Below, one piece after another: positions 36,501 to 43,665 of a stretch of DNA of 64,000 nt (its first letter is position 1; each line of letters starts with the position of its first letter). The stretch comes from Steroidobacteraceae bacterium (lineage in GTDB: Bacteria; Pseudomonadota; Gammaproteobacteria; Steroidobacterales; Steroidobacteraceae). The stretch is taken from the NCBI GenBank assembly GCA_019187185.1, contig JABAQU010000016.1, positions 54,656 to 118,655 of the forward strand. The letters are read 5' to 3'. A program made the translations under genes and the position numbers. Below the pieces are notes generated by a model. The model saw nothing but the letters and a program-made list of their open reading frames with translations, was not told where the DNA came from and searched no databases.

Positions 36501-36974
36501 CGTGCCGTCGGCTTCATCGTGGAACCACCGTTGCACGAACGCATCCAGCGCCTGTTTCTGGCGCAGTCGCTCGACGGATTGCTCCGTGTTGTCGACGTCG
36601 ATCAGGGGCGGCGCCGTCTTTCGATACACGAGCAGCGCCGGATGCCCATGGCGGCGCAGGCCCGCGAGCGCATCCTCGAACTCGAATTCGGTGCCGGAGC
36701 CGTATGGGCTGCCATCCGGCTTGCGGAAACTCGCAGGGAGCCGGGTCCCCAGCCTCGACCACAGCACGCAGATCACCGCATCGGCACTCGCCGGATGCGG
36801 CAGCTGGTCCTGGAAGGACGCCGACGCAACCAGTGGCTCGTGTTCCCAGAAGACGGGCTCGAGTGTCACGCGGCCCGCGAATTCCGTGCGCAGGCGCTCG
36901 ATGACGCTGCGGGCGATCAATCGCTCCTGGGCGACGTCACCCGGTGACGACAGGAATATCCTGAAGGCGTCCAA
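33600..36974 (-). CDS. STAND NTPase: DUF4062/TIR-like domain, nSTAND1 ATPase, transmembrane helix, TPR array
   Basis: 1124 residues. Order: DUF4062/TIR-like domain (1-185; FRIFLSSPGDVAQERL, DAVICVLWSRLGTRL); nSTAND1 introduction FRGLEPFGFEHAPIFFGR (207-224); Walker A GASGSGKSS (250-258) and Walker B LVIDQLEEVF (332-341); winged-helix region (about 500-600); transmembrane helix (648-672); then tetratricopeptide repeats from about 720 to 1110 (e.g. GLGDTLSQLGSDAEAEGLYRDAL). STAND proteins oligomerise on binding a trigger and then activate an effector; the TPRs would be the sensor and the N-terminal domain a signalling module. The only usable start is TTG at 36974: an in-frame TAA lies five codons upstream and no ribosome-binding site is visible, so translation may be held low. 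Confidence 0.85.
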   Translation of the reverse strand: MDAFRIFLSSPGDVAQERLIARSVIERLRTEFAGRVTLEPVFWEHEPLVASASFQDQLPHPASADAVICVLWSRLGTRLPASFRKPDGSPYGSGTEFEFEDALAGLRRHGHPALLVYRKTAPPLIDVDNTEQSVERLRQKQALDAFVQRWFHDEADGTLRAAFHPFGNVAEFEELIEVHLRKLIARRFPEAVGAERADVTLWNESPFRGLEPFGFEHAPIFFGRTAATGEMIAALRRQAADDHPFLLVIGASGSGKSSVVRSGLLPVLTQPGIIEGVAGWMRAELRPRDRRNDLSLLLREVLARALGQPGTGDEDVIALVRSGIAPDQRMALVIDQLEEVFSDERCDFEERERFFTLLGRVIATGAVWVIATLRSDFYPRCVEHADLVAMKAGHGQYDLRPPTPAEIGQIIRLPAAAAGLRFETHVGGGESLDELLRDEAARSPEALPLLEFALEELYKRRASDGTLTFAAYSDIGGVEGALAQRAEAVFLSLPSDTRDSLPATLRKLIAVTADGVGAYSRRSAALDEFPAGPQRELVRALIEARLCVSELGVDARPVVSIAHEALLRHWPRVHEWLETNRDMLRAHGRLAVSAERWEQEGRRPDLLLAKGRPLEEALTVVEAEVEITPTERALIEASRSQARRARNIRAAAVAGLAILAVAATVSAVIATSQRQRAVTEASTTEETMNFMVSLFTLADPTKARANEFTVREMLDRGASDVRRQLTDRPAVRASLMTAMGRAYTGLGLPAPAIQLLDEALQARTQTLGAASRASTETRSALAAATYLDGKYKDAEKLYREALQDARRLGPGGDALVANNLNGLGDTLSQLGSDAEAEGLYRDALEIDRRLHGPESVQVAQTLQGLAGTLFFAARYQEAEPLMLHSLAIWRKQLGPKHWKVGSNLNDLGALYFQTGRYREAVDVWKESLGISEQWAGKDHPEVGSILNNIGRGLLIDGRLDEAEGYLARTLDIDRRTKPPDHDDLILPLNSLAMIDLARRNYTDAEKKLDEALRIAEKQNHWMLDQVLTNLADVYARTNRATQAEALLTRARSLLEKQYPLAEMPGEAWRYALQDAVRATACAAEKKYPEARDLLTKALPVVRKRFGEQRYYTRDLEQRLVRLPH

Positions 36975-36988
36975 AGCGGCCCGAGATT

Positions 36989-37035
36989 ACTGAAGGGATC
37001 CGCAGCGAACAATCGTCGTTGCGGGTCCCTTCAGT
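36989..37035. terminator. Hairpin between the PEP-CTERM gene and the STAND operon
   Basis: Inverted repeat with 16-base arms (36989-37004, ACTGAAGGGATCCGCA; 37020-37035) and a 15-base loop; one position is T-G, the rest pair. It lies 32 bases after the PEP-CTERM stop and 15 bases before the STAND start codon, both on the minus strand. No T-tract follows, so it is either a weak terminator or attenuator or a structured leader or operator for the STAND operon. Confidence 0.6.
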
Positions 37036-37066
37036 GGGCAATGAGGTGGGTCGCGAGATGTTCTCG

Positions 37067-38002
37067 CTATGCGGTCGTTCGCCTGCGCCGACGGATGGCT
37101 GCGAGGGCGATGAGGCCCGCAGACAGCAGGGCGAGTGTGCCCGGCTCGGGCACGGATGTCGGCGGTTCGGTCGTTCCGCCGCCCTGCAACAGGCCACTCC
37201 GGAAGCGGTAGAAGTAGTCGCCGCCGGTCACTACAGCCGAGGAATCGCTGAAGAGCGACTGACCATCGGCGGAAATGAACCGTTCGACTCCGGGGTAGGT
37301 GCCGCCGTCGATCCCGTCCGTGCGGATGCCGTAGCGCACGTCGAGGTCGAAGTTTCCGTCACCCAGCATGTAGATGAATGCCTGGATGGAATACGAAGGG
37401 CCCACGGCGTTGCCGGACTCGTCGTACGATCCCGCGACGTCGTTCCACCAGAGACGCACGGTCGGCACCGCATCGGCGATGTTGTACGGACCGGTGAAGT
37501 CCGGCTGCCCTTCGGCGGGTATGCCGACCCCGAAGCCATTGGTCGAGAACATCGAACCCGATTCGGTGGGCTGCGCGCCCGCGCGCGGGGCGAGCCCGGC
37601 GACAGGCAGCAGCCCGAATGTCGGGTCGACCCCGGCCGACGCACTGCAATCGCCGGTCTGCGACAGCGTAAACGTGCCGTTGGCAAACATGCAGAACGAC
37701 GCGTACAGCGAACTGCCCACCTGCAGCGGCGCGACGGGCTGGAAATCGTACGAGACGTCGTTGTTCGTGCCGGAGTCGCTGTCGGGATCGTATGAACCGC
37801 TCAGCGCAAACTGCAGGGAGCCACTCCCGGGCAGCGCGGACGGGCCGAACAGGTTGATCGAACTGAATGACCAGCCGGAACCGCTCGACTCGAAGGCGCT
37901 CGGGTCGAAATCGACGCGAATATTTCGTGCTTGCAGGCTGGTGAGAGGCAGCAGCGCCAAAGCCGCAAAGACGAGTCCCCGATGCGAAATTCCCTTCCTC
38001 AT
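37067..38002 (-). CDS. PEP-CTERM sorting-domain exported protein
   Basis: 311 residues with a signal peptide (VFAALALLPLTSLQA), a beta-rich body with Gly/Ser/Asn-rich stretches, and the C-terminal anchor VPEPGTLALL followed by a hydrophobic helix and RRRRR. PEP-CTERM proteins are processed by exosortase (EpsH) and are linked to exopolysaccharide and surface display. No exosortase gene is in the window, so it must lie elsewhere. AGGGGA stands about 5 bases before the ATG at 38002. The upstream divergent gap holds an FNR-like site. Confidence 0.9.
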   Translation of the reverse strand: MRKGISHRGLVFAALALLPLTSLQARNIRVDFDPSAFESSGSGWSFSSINLFGPSALPGSGSLQFALSGSYDPDSDSGTNNDVSYDFQPVAPLQVGSSLYASFCMFANGTFTLSQTGDCSASAGVDPTFGLLPVAGLAPRAGAQPTESGSMFSTNGFGVGIPAEGQPDFTGPYNIADAVPTVRLWWNDVAGSYDESGNAVGPSYSIQAFIYMLGDGNFDLDVRYGIRTDGIDGGTYPGVERFISADGQSLFSDSSAVVTGGDYFYRFRSGLLQGGGTTEPPTSVPEPGTLALLSAGLIALAAIRRRRRTTA

Positions 38003-38094
38003 GACTGTCCCCTGCCGTGCAGTGTTTTGGGTTGGGTCGTGGGACATAGCCGCAGCAAATTCGATGCCACCTCGCGTCCGCCTGTCCACAATCA

Positions 38095-38108
38095 ATGATT
38101 TAGATCAA
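38095..38108. promoter_or_regulatory. FNR/ANR-like binding site
   Basis: On the minus strand the 14-mer TTGATCTAAATCAT matches the FNR/ANR consensus TTGAT-N4-ATCAA at nine of ten positions and has the central TA. It lies in the 192-base gap between the divergent PEP-CTERM (38002) and kinase-like (38195) genes, about 90 bases from each start, a distance suited to control by oxygen. A chance match cannot be excluded. Confidence 0.45.
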
Positions 38109-38194
38109 GATACCCGCCGCGTCGCTGGCGCCGCACGGGCAAAGTGTAAGATCCGCCGACGCGTTCGCCGCAGAGTGGACTGTTCGGGGGTCGC

Positions 38195-39181
38195 ATGACG
38201 AGAGGGATGCAGGCGCGTGACCGGAGCGCGATCGCAGCCCAACGGGTTTTTGGTTTCGGCGTGCTGCTGGCGGCTTCCGCTGCACTGCACGCAAGTGAAG
38301 GCACCTGCACGCTCGATGCGCTGACGGCCCCCGACCTCGTGATCGAGGATGCCAAGCCCGTGCGCTTTGCCACCGACATCACGCGCAAGGCGATGGCACA
38401 CACGGCGGCCGACCCCGCACCCTTCAGGATCAAGGTCCGGCGTGCGGGCAGGGGGATCAGCTCGTTCAACAACGAGCCGCGCTACGAGCTCGCCGCCTAC
38501 GAGATCTCGCGCCTCCTGTTCGCGGCGGACGAGCAGATCGTTCCGGCGATCGCGCTGCGTTCGGCGCCGCTCGCGCGGTTCCAGGCGATCGATCCGGCGG
38601 CCGTCGAGGCCTGGAGCGGCACCGCTGCCACGTTCTACATGGTGCAGTGCTGGCTGAACGGTGCGAAGCCCCACCCGCTCGCGATCGACGAGGCGCGCTT
38701 CGCGGCCGACCCCGCCTATGCGCGCGCGATCAGTCGCCTGAATGTCCTCACGTATCTTATCGAGCACAAGGACTCGAATCTCGGCAACGTGATGTTGACG
38801 GGCGAGGGCGCGGCCGTGCGCGCCTGGGCGATCGACAATGGCGTCGCGTTCGAGTCGGAGGAAAGCGACGTCGGCACCTTCTGGAAGAATCTCCGTGTCA
38901 CCGCGATCGATCAGGCGCTCGCGGCGCGGCTGCATGCGCTGACCCTCGACGAGCTGCGCGCGCGCCTCGCGGTGATCGCGCAGTTCGAACTCGTCGGTGA
39001 CCACTGGGAGCCGCGGCCGCTCAGCGCGAATTTCGACGCCCTGCGCGGCGTGCGGCGCAAGGGCGGGCAGGTGCAGCTCGGTCTGACGGGCAAGGAAATC
39101 GGCGCGATCGAGCGGCGACGCGAGCGGCTCGTGAATCGCATCGACAAGGGCAATCTCAGAATACTGCCCGACGCATCGTGA
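38195..39181 (+). CDS. Exported atypical kinase-like protein (FAM20/HipA/PI3K-like fold)
   Basis: 328 residues with a signal peptide (VFGFGVLLAASAALHAS). Motifs of an atypical kinase are intact: a basic strand FRIKVRRAGRG (possible ATP lysine), NNEPRYELAAYEISRLLF (helix-C Glu98), the catalytic loop NVLTYLIEHKDSNLGNVML (HKD at 191-193, Asn198) and the metal-binding AWAIDNGVAF (Asp214). The order and spacing match the FAM20/HipA/PI3K-like group rather than Hanks kinases. Because it is exported, its ATP source and targets are unclear. The 3' end overlaps the convergent transporter gene by 26 bases. The related, degenerate domain in the phosphatase at 29470-31341 is only 7 kb away. Confidence 0.7.
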   Translation: MTRGMQARDRSAIAAQRVFGFGVLLAASAALHASEGTCTLDALTAPDLVIEDAKPVRFATDITRKAMAHTAADPAPFRIKVRRAGRGISSFNNEPRYELAAYEISRLLFAADEQIVPAIALRSAPLARFQAIDPAAVEAWSGTAATFYMVQCWLNGAKPHPLAIDEARFAADPAYARAISRLNVLTYLIEHKDSNLGNVMLTGEGAAVRAWAIDNGVAFESEESDVGTFWKNLRVTAIDQALAARLHALTLDELRARLAVIAQFELVGDHWEPRPLSANFDALRGVRRKGGQVQLGLTGKEIGAIERRRERLVNRIDKGNLRILPDAS

Positions 39182-40790
39182 AGACGGCGCTCGCCGTGGC
39201 GCCATCCATGTCGATCGCGATGATCTCGATGCGCTCTTCGAACGCGAGGTCCTCCGGCGCGATGCCGGTGAGCCGCGCGGCGGCGCAATCGAACGCGAGC
39301 CAGCGCGGCAAGGGAGTCCCGTTCGCGAGCCGCGCCTCGTAGGCGAGCACATCCCCGGGGTCGGGATCGAAGAACGTCTCGGCCGGCAGCGCATGGTCGA
39401 TCCGCTGGCCGGGGCGGACGACGAGATCGGCCGGCTCGCGCTGGCGCAGCGGCGCCGTGTTGTGCGTCTCGGCGCGCGACAGCGCCGTGTAGCGGCGGCC
39501 GATCAGCACGGCAACCCCCACCCACGCGACGCACAGCGCGGCATTCACCAGTGCGAACCCGCGCGTGCCGAAGCCGAACACGTTGAGGCCGACGAATACC
39601 ACGCCCGCCTGCACGATGTCGCCGAAGCGCCAGAAGAAGGTATCGATCGTGGTCTTGCCGTCGAACTTCTCGGCGGCGCTGGTCGGCAGATAGAGCGTCT
39701 GCTGCGTCGTGTTCATCAGCGAGTAGTTGGTCGCACTCTCGAGGATCTTCGCCACGTAGATCATCGTAAACACCGGCACGAAGGCGATGGCACCGTAGAC
39801 GAAGAGTGCAATGGCCGGCAGCACGAGCAGCGCGCCGCGCACGCCGACTGCGCGATAAACGCGCGACACCACGAGCGCCTGCACGAGCACGCCGAGCAGC
39901 GTGACCCACAGCTGATAGCGCGCGTACAGCGAGCCGATGATCGCCTCGCGCTGGGCGAGCACGGCCTCCGCGCCGGCGAGCGCCTCCGCGCGCGCCTTGA
40001 TCAGTGCTGCGAGCAGGTAGTCGCCGGTCGAGCCGATGCAATTCAGCAGCACGACGAAGCCGGCGACGAGCAGCAGATAGCGGCTGCGGAAAACGACCTG
40101 GAAGCCGCCGAACACCGAATGCACGCGCCCGGTTCCGGGCGCCGCCGGCGCCGCCCGCGAAAGCTCCGGGATCGCGGCGACTTCCGGCCGGATCAACGCG
40201 GTGCTGGCACCGAGCAGTGCGGCTCCGAGCAGCAGCAGTGGCAGCGGCCCGAGGCGCGTGATCGCGAGATCCGTCAGTTGCGCGCCGACGAGGCTGCCGA
40301 GCGTGGCGCCGAGCATGATCGCGGGAAAGAGGCGCTGGCCGCTTTTCGTGTTGAAGTGGTTGGCGGCGAGCGCCCAGAACTGCGCGACGACCATGAGGCC
40401 GTACACGCTCACCCAGATGAAGAACACGATGCCGAACCAGCGCCCCGAGCGAAACGGATAGGCGGCCGCGAAGGCGAGGATGTTCGCCGCGAAGAATACG
40501 CCGACGAGCCGCACGAGGCGCGCGCCGTCGATGCGCCTGCGAATGGCGCTGTAGAGCGGAATGAGCGCCATCAGCACGAGGCCGTTCGCGGCGACCGCGT
40601 AGCTGCGCACTTCGGCGGCGGCGCCCGCGAGCAGGAACGACTCGCGCAGCGCCTTCAGCACGTAGTACGAGGCCATGATCAGGAAGGCGTGCGCAGCGAA
40701 GAGCGCGATGCAGCGCCCCTCACCCGCGCGCACGCGGGTGAGGACCTGAACGGCCCGCTCGAAGGGCGAGTATTCCGGCGCACCAGCCAT
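39156..40790 (-). CDS. NTT (ATP/ADP translocase)-like membrane transporter with C-terminal cadherin-like domain
   Basis: 544 residues. The first 430 or so form about 12 membrane helices of the MFS-related NTT/TLC family. Recognisable parts are ASYYVLKALRESFLL in helix 1, FWALAANHFNTKSGQRLFPAIMLGATLGSLVGAQL, and LESATNYSLMNTTQQTLYLPTSAAEKFDGKTTIDTFFWRFGD, the strongest NTT-like signature. The last 95 residues (QRIDHALPAETFFDPDPGDVLAYEARLANGTPLPRWLAFD...) are a dystroglycan-type cadherin-like domain, normally extracellular. Free-living bacteria have such NTT-like proteins without proven nucleotide exchange, so the substrate is unknown. Confidence 0.82.
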   Translation of the reverse strand: MAGAPEYSPFERAVQVLTRVRAGEGRCIALFAAHAFLIMASYYVLKALRESFLLAGAAAEVRSYAVAANGLVLMALIPLYSAIRRRIDGARLVRLVGVFFAANILAFAAAYPFRSGRWFGIVFFIWVSVYGLMVVAQFWALAANHFNTKSGQRLFPAIMLGATLGSLVGAQLTDLAITRLGPLPLLLLGAALLGASTALIRPEVAAIPELSRAAPAAPGTGRVHSVFGGFQVVFRSRYLLLVAGFVVLLNCIGSTGDYLLAALIKARAEALAGAEAVLAQREAIIGSLYARYQLWVTLLGVLVQALVVSRVYRAVGVRGALLVLPAIALFVYGAIAFVPVFTMIYVAKILESATNYSLMNTTQQTLYLPTSAAEKFDGKTTIDTFFWRFGDIVQAGVVFVGLNVFGFGTRGFALVNAALCVAWVGVAVLIGRRYTALSRAETHNTAPLRQREPADLVVRPGQRIDHALPAETFFDPDPGDVLAYEARLANGTPLPRWLAFDCAAARLTGIAPEDLAFEERIEIIAIDMDGATASAVFTMRRAVF

Positions 40791-40829
40791 GGAGACCCCG
40801 TTGCGGTCGAGTTTACAGCCGCCCGGGAG

Positions 40830-42278
40830 TCAGTTGCGCCAGAATGCCGGCGTGAAAAGCACGAGCACGCTGAAGATCTCGAGCCGGCCGAGCAGCATCG
40901 CGATCGTGAACACCCACGTCTGGAAGTCGCTGAACTTCTGGTACTGGGTCGAAGGGCCGGCGAGCTCGAGCCCCGGCCCGAGGTTGTTGATCGAGGCGAC
41001 GACGCCGCTGAAGGACGATACGAGGTCGAGCCCGGACAGCAGCAGCGTGAAGGTAAGGACCGCGATGGTCGCGAAATACAGGAAGATGAACGCGAGCACC
41101 GCGTAGACGATGCGGTCCGGGATCACGTAGCCCCCGATGCGTATCGGCACGAGTGCGCGCGGGTGCAGCAGCATCTTCATTTCGCGCACCGCGTGCCGCT
41201 CGAGCAGCAGCGTGCGGAACATCTTGATGCCGCCACCGGTCGAGCCCGTGCTGCAGACGATGCACGACAGGAACAGCATCCACACCGGCGCGAAGATCGG
41301 CCACGCCTCGTAGTCCTCGGTGACGAATCCGGTGGTCGATGCAACCGACACGACGCTGAAGGCGACGTGCCGCAGGGTCGTCGCAAAGCCCTGGTAGTGA
41401 TGATTTGCCCAGAGGAGCAGCGTGATGCCGAGCACGCTCGACCCCATCACGATCAGGATCGCCTTCGCCTCGGTGTCGCGCAGGTAGGGCGCGAGCGACA
41501 GCTTCTGCACGGCCATGAAGTGCCGCGAGAAATTGAGGCACGCACACAGCATGATGCAGATCAGCACGAACTCGACCGCCGGCGAATGGTAGTAGCCGAC
41601 GCCCGCATCGTGGGTCGAGAAGCCGCCGAGCCCGATCGCCGAAAACGAATGGCAGATCGCGTCGAACCAGGTCATGCCCGCGGCGTGCAGCGCGACGATG
41701 CCGATGGCCGTAATGCCCGTGTAGACCAACCAGAGCGCCTTGGCGGTCTGCGTGATGCGCGGCGTCAGCTTCTCGTCCTTCACGGGTCCGGGGCTCTCGG
41801 CCTTGTAGACCTGCATGCCGCCGACGCCGAGAAGCGGCAGCACGGCGACCGCGAGCACGATGATGCCGAGGCCGCCATACCAGTGCAGGGCGTGGCGCCA
41901 GAGATTCACCGAGGGCGGCAGCGCATCGAGGCCGGTGAGCACCGTGGAGCCTGTCGTCGTGAGGCCCGACATCGCTTCGAAATAGGCATCGGTAAACGAC
42001 AGCCCCGGGATTGCCATCAGCAGCGGCACGGCCGCGGCGACCGACATCATCACCCACACGAGCGTGACGAGGAGGAACCCGTCGCGCGCCTTCAACTCGC
42101 GACGGTAGCGGCGAAAGAGGAGCGCGAGCAGGGCGCCGACGACCACGTTGAGCGCCGCCGCCAGCGCGAAGTCGGCGAACATGCCGTCACCGGTCATGAG
42201 TGAGCACGCCATCGGCAGCACGTACGTGATCGCGAAGAACGCGAGCATCAGCCCGAGGACGTGCAGGACCGCGAACAT
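40830..42278 (-). CDS. trkH: Potassium uptake protein TrkH
   Basis: K+-translocating subunit of 482 residues with the four pore repeats of the family. Filter-like segments are visible: AMSGLTTTGSTVLTGLD, HSFSAIGLGGFSTHDAG, SVASTTGFVTEDYEAWP and VVASINNLGPGLELAG. It works with the gating protein TrkA, encoded 6 bases upstream on the same strand, so uvrD-trkA-trkH appear to form one unit. Confidence 0.95.
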   Translation of the reverse strand: MFAVLHVLGLMLAFFAITYVLPMACSLMTGDGMFADFALAAALNVVVGALLALLFRRYRRELKARDGFLLVTLVWVMMSVAAAVPLLMAIPGLSFTDAYFEAMSGLTTTGSTVLTGLDALPPSVNLWRHALHWYGGLGIIVLAVAVLPLLGVGGMQVYKAESPGPVKDEKLTPRITQTAKALWLVYTGITAIGIVALHAAGMTWFDAICHSFSAIGLGGFSTHDAGVGYYHSPAVEFVLICIMLCACLNFSRHFMAVQKLSLAPYLRDTEAKAILIVMGSSVLGITLLLWANHHYQGFATTLRHVAFSVVSVASTTGFVTEDYEAWPIFAPVWMLFLSCIVCSTGSTGGGIKMFRTLLLERHAVREMKMLLHPRALVPIRIGGYVIPDRIVYAVLAFIFLYFATIAVLTFTLLLSGLDLVSSFSGVVASINNLGPGLELAGPSTQYQKFSDFQTWVFTIAMLLGRLEIFSVLVLFTPAFWRN

Positions 42279-42284
42279 CGCGGC

Positions 42285-43658
42285 CTATCGCACCGTCGAA
42301 GTCATGAACAGCCGCTCCACCTGTTCGACGTGCCGCCGGTCGTCGAGGAAGATGATCACGTGATCGTTCTCCTCCACGACGGTGTCGCGATGCGCCATGA
42401 TCACTTTCTGGTCACGGACGATGGCGCCGACACGTGCATCGTCGGGCAGCGCGAGGTTGCCGACCGCAACCCCCACCACGCGCGAGCGGCCCCTGTCGCC
42501 GTGGGCAATCGCCTCCATCGCCTCGGCGGCACCGTGCTTCAGCGAATGCACGCGCACGATGTCGCCGCGACGCACGTGCGCGAGCAGCGAGCCGATCGTG
42601 ATCGCCTGCGGGGATATCGCGATGTCGATGCTGCCGCTTTCCATCAGCTCCGCGTAGGAAGGCTTGTTGATCAGCGCCATCACCTTCGCGGCGCCGAGGC
42701 GCTTGGCGAGCATCGCCGAGAGGATGTTGGCCTCCTCGGAGTTGGTGAGCGCGGCAAACACGTCGGCGCCGTCGATGTTTTCCTCGATCAGCAGTTCCTC
42801 GTCGGCGGCGTCGCCGTTCAGCACGATCGCGTGCTCGAGCACCTCGGAAATCTGCCGCGCGCGCTTCGCCTCGCGCTCGATGACCTTGACGTAGTGCGTC
42901 TTCTCGAGCATGCGCGCCAGGCGAAAGCCGATGCTGCCGCCGCCGGCGATCACGACCCGCTTGGCGGGGTTGTCCTCGCGGCGCAGTTCGCCCATCACGC
43001 GCCGGACCTGGTCGCGCTCGGCGAGGAAGAAGACCTCGTCGCCGGCCTCGATCGCCACGTCGCCCTCGGGATCGATGCTGCGCGCGTCGCGATAGATCGC
43101 GACGATCCGGGCGTCGACATCGGGCAGGTGTTCGCGCAGCGCGCGCAGCGGCTGGCCGATGAGCGGCGCCTCGGCGCCGGCCCGCACGCCGACGAGCCGC
43201 AGGCGGCCCGCCGCGAAGGTCAGCACCTGCAGGGCGCCGGGGTAGCGGATCAGGCGGTCGACGTACTCGGTGACCAGCTGCTCGGGGCTGATCCACACGT
43301 CGACCGACAGCGCCTCGTTCGAGAACAGCTTCGGGCTCGCGGTGTACTCGGCGGAGCGGATGCGCGCGATCTTGGTCGGCGTGCGATAGAGCGTATAGGC
43401 CACTTCGCAGGCGAGCATGTTCACTTCATCGCTGTTCGTCAGCGCGATCAGCACCTCGGCATCGGCGACCCCGGCGCTTTCGAGTACGGTCGGATACGAG
43501 GCGTTGCCCGCGACCGTGCGGATGTCGAGGCGGCCCTGCAGGTCGCGCAGCACTGCTTCGTCCCGGTCGACGACCGTGACGTCGTTCGCCTCCTCGCGCG
43601 AGAGATGGTACGCAGCGGTGCGGCCGACCTGTCCGGCGCCGAGGATCACGATCTTCAT
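42285..43658 (-). CDS. trkA: Trk system potassium regulatory protein TrkA
   Basis: Peripheral NAD(H)-binding regulator of TrkH, 457 residues. It has two RCK units, each with a Rossmann TrkA-N domain (MKIVILGAGQVGRTAAYHL and VVIAGGGSIGFRLARML) and a TrkA-C domain. The length equals that of E. coli TrkA (458). It begins 7 bases after the uvrD stop. Confidence 0.96.
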   Translation of the reverse strand: MKIVILGAGQVGRTAAYHLSREEANDVTVVDRDEAVLRDLQGRLDIRTVAGNASYPTVLESAGVADAEVLIALTNSDEVNMLACEVAYTLYRTPTKIARIRSAEYTASPKLFSNEALSVDVWISPEQLVTEYVDRLIRYPGALQVLTFAAGRLRLVGVRAGAEAPLIGQPLRALREHLPDVDARIVAIYRDARSIDPEGDVAIEAGDEVFFLAERDQVRRVMGELRREDNPAKRVVIAGGGSIGFRLARMLEKTHYVKVIEREAKRARQISEVLEHAIVLNGDAADEELLIEENIDGADVFAALTNSEEANILSAMLAKRLGAAKVMALINKPSYAELMESGSIDIAISPQAITIGSLLAHVRRGDIVRVHSLKHGAAEAMEAIAHGDRGRSRVVGVAVGNLALPDDARVGAIVRDQKVIMAHRDTVVEENDHVIIFLDDRRHVEQVERLFMTSTVR

Positions 43659-43665
43659 GGTGGAG

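Noticed and set aside
39393..42203. 936-codon plus-strand open frame opposite the NTT-like gene and trkH
   Set aside because: Extremely Arg/Glu/His-rich with no domain; it is the complement of membrane-protein codons.
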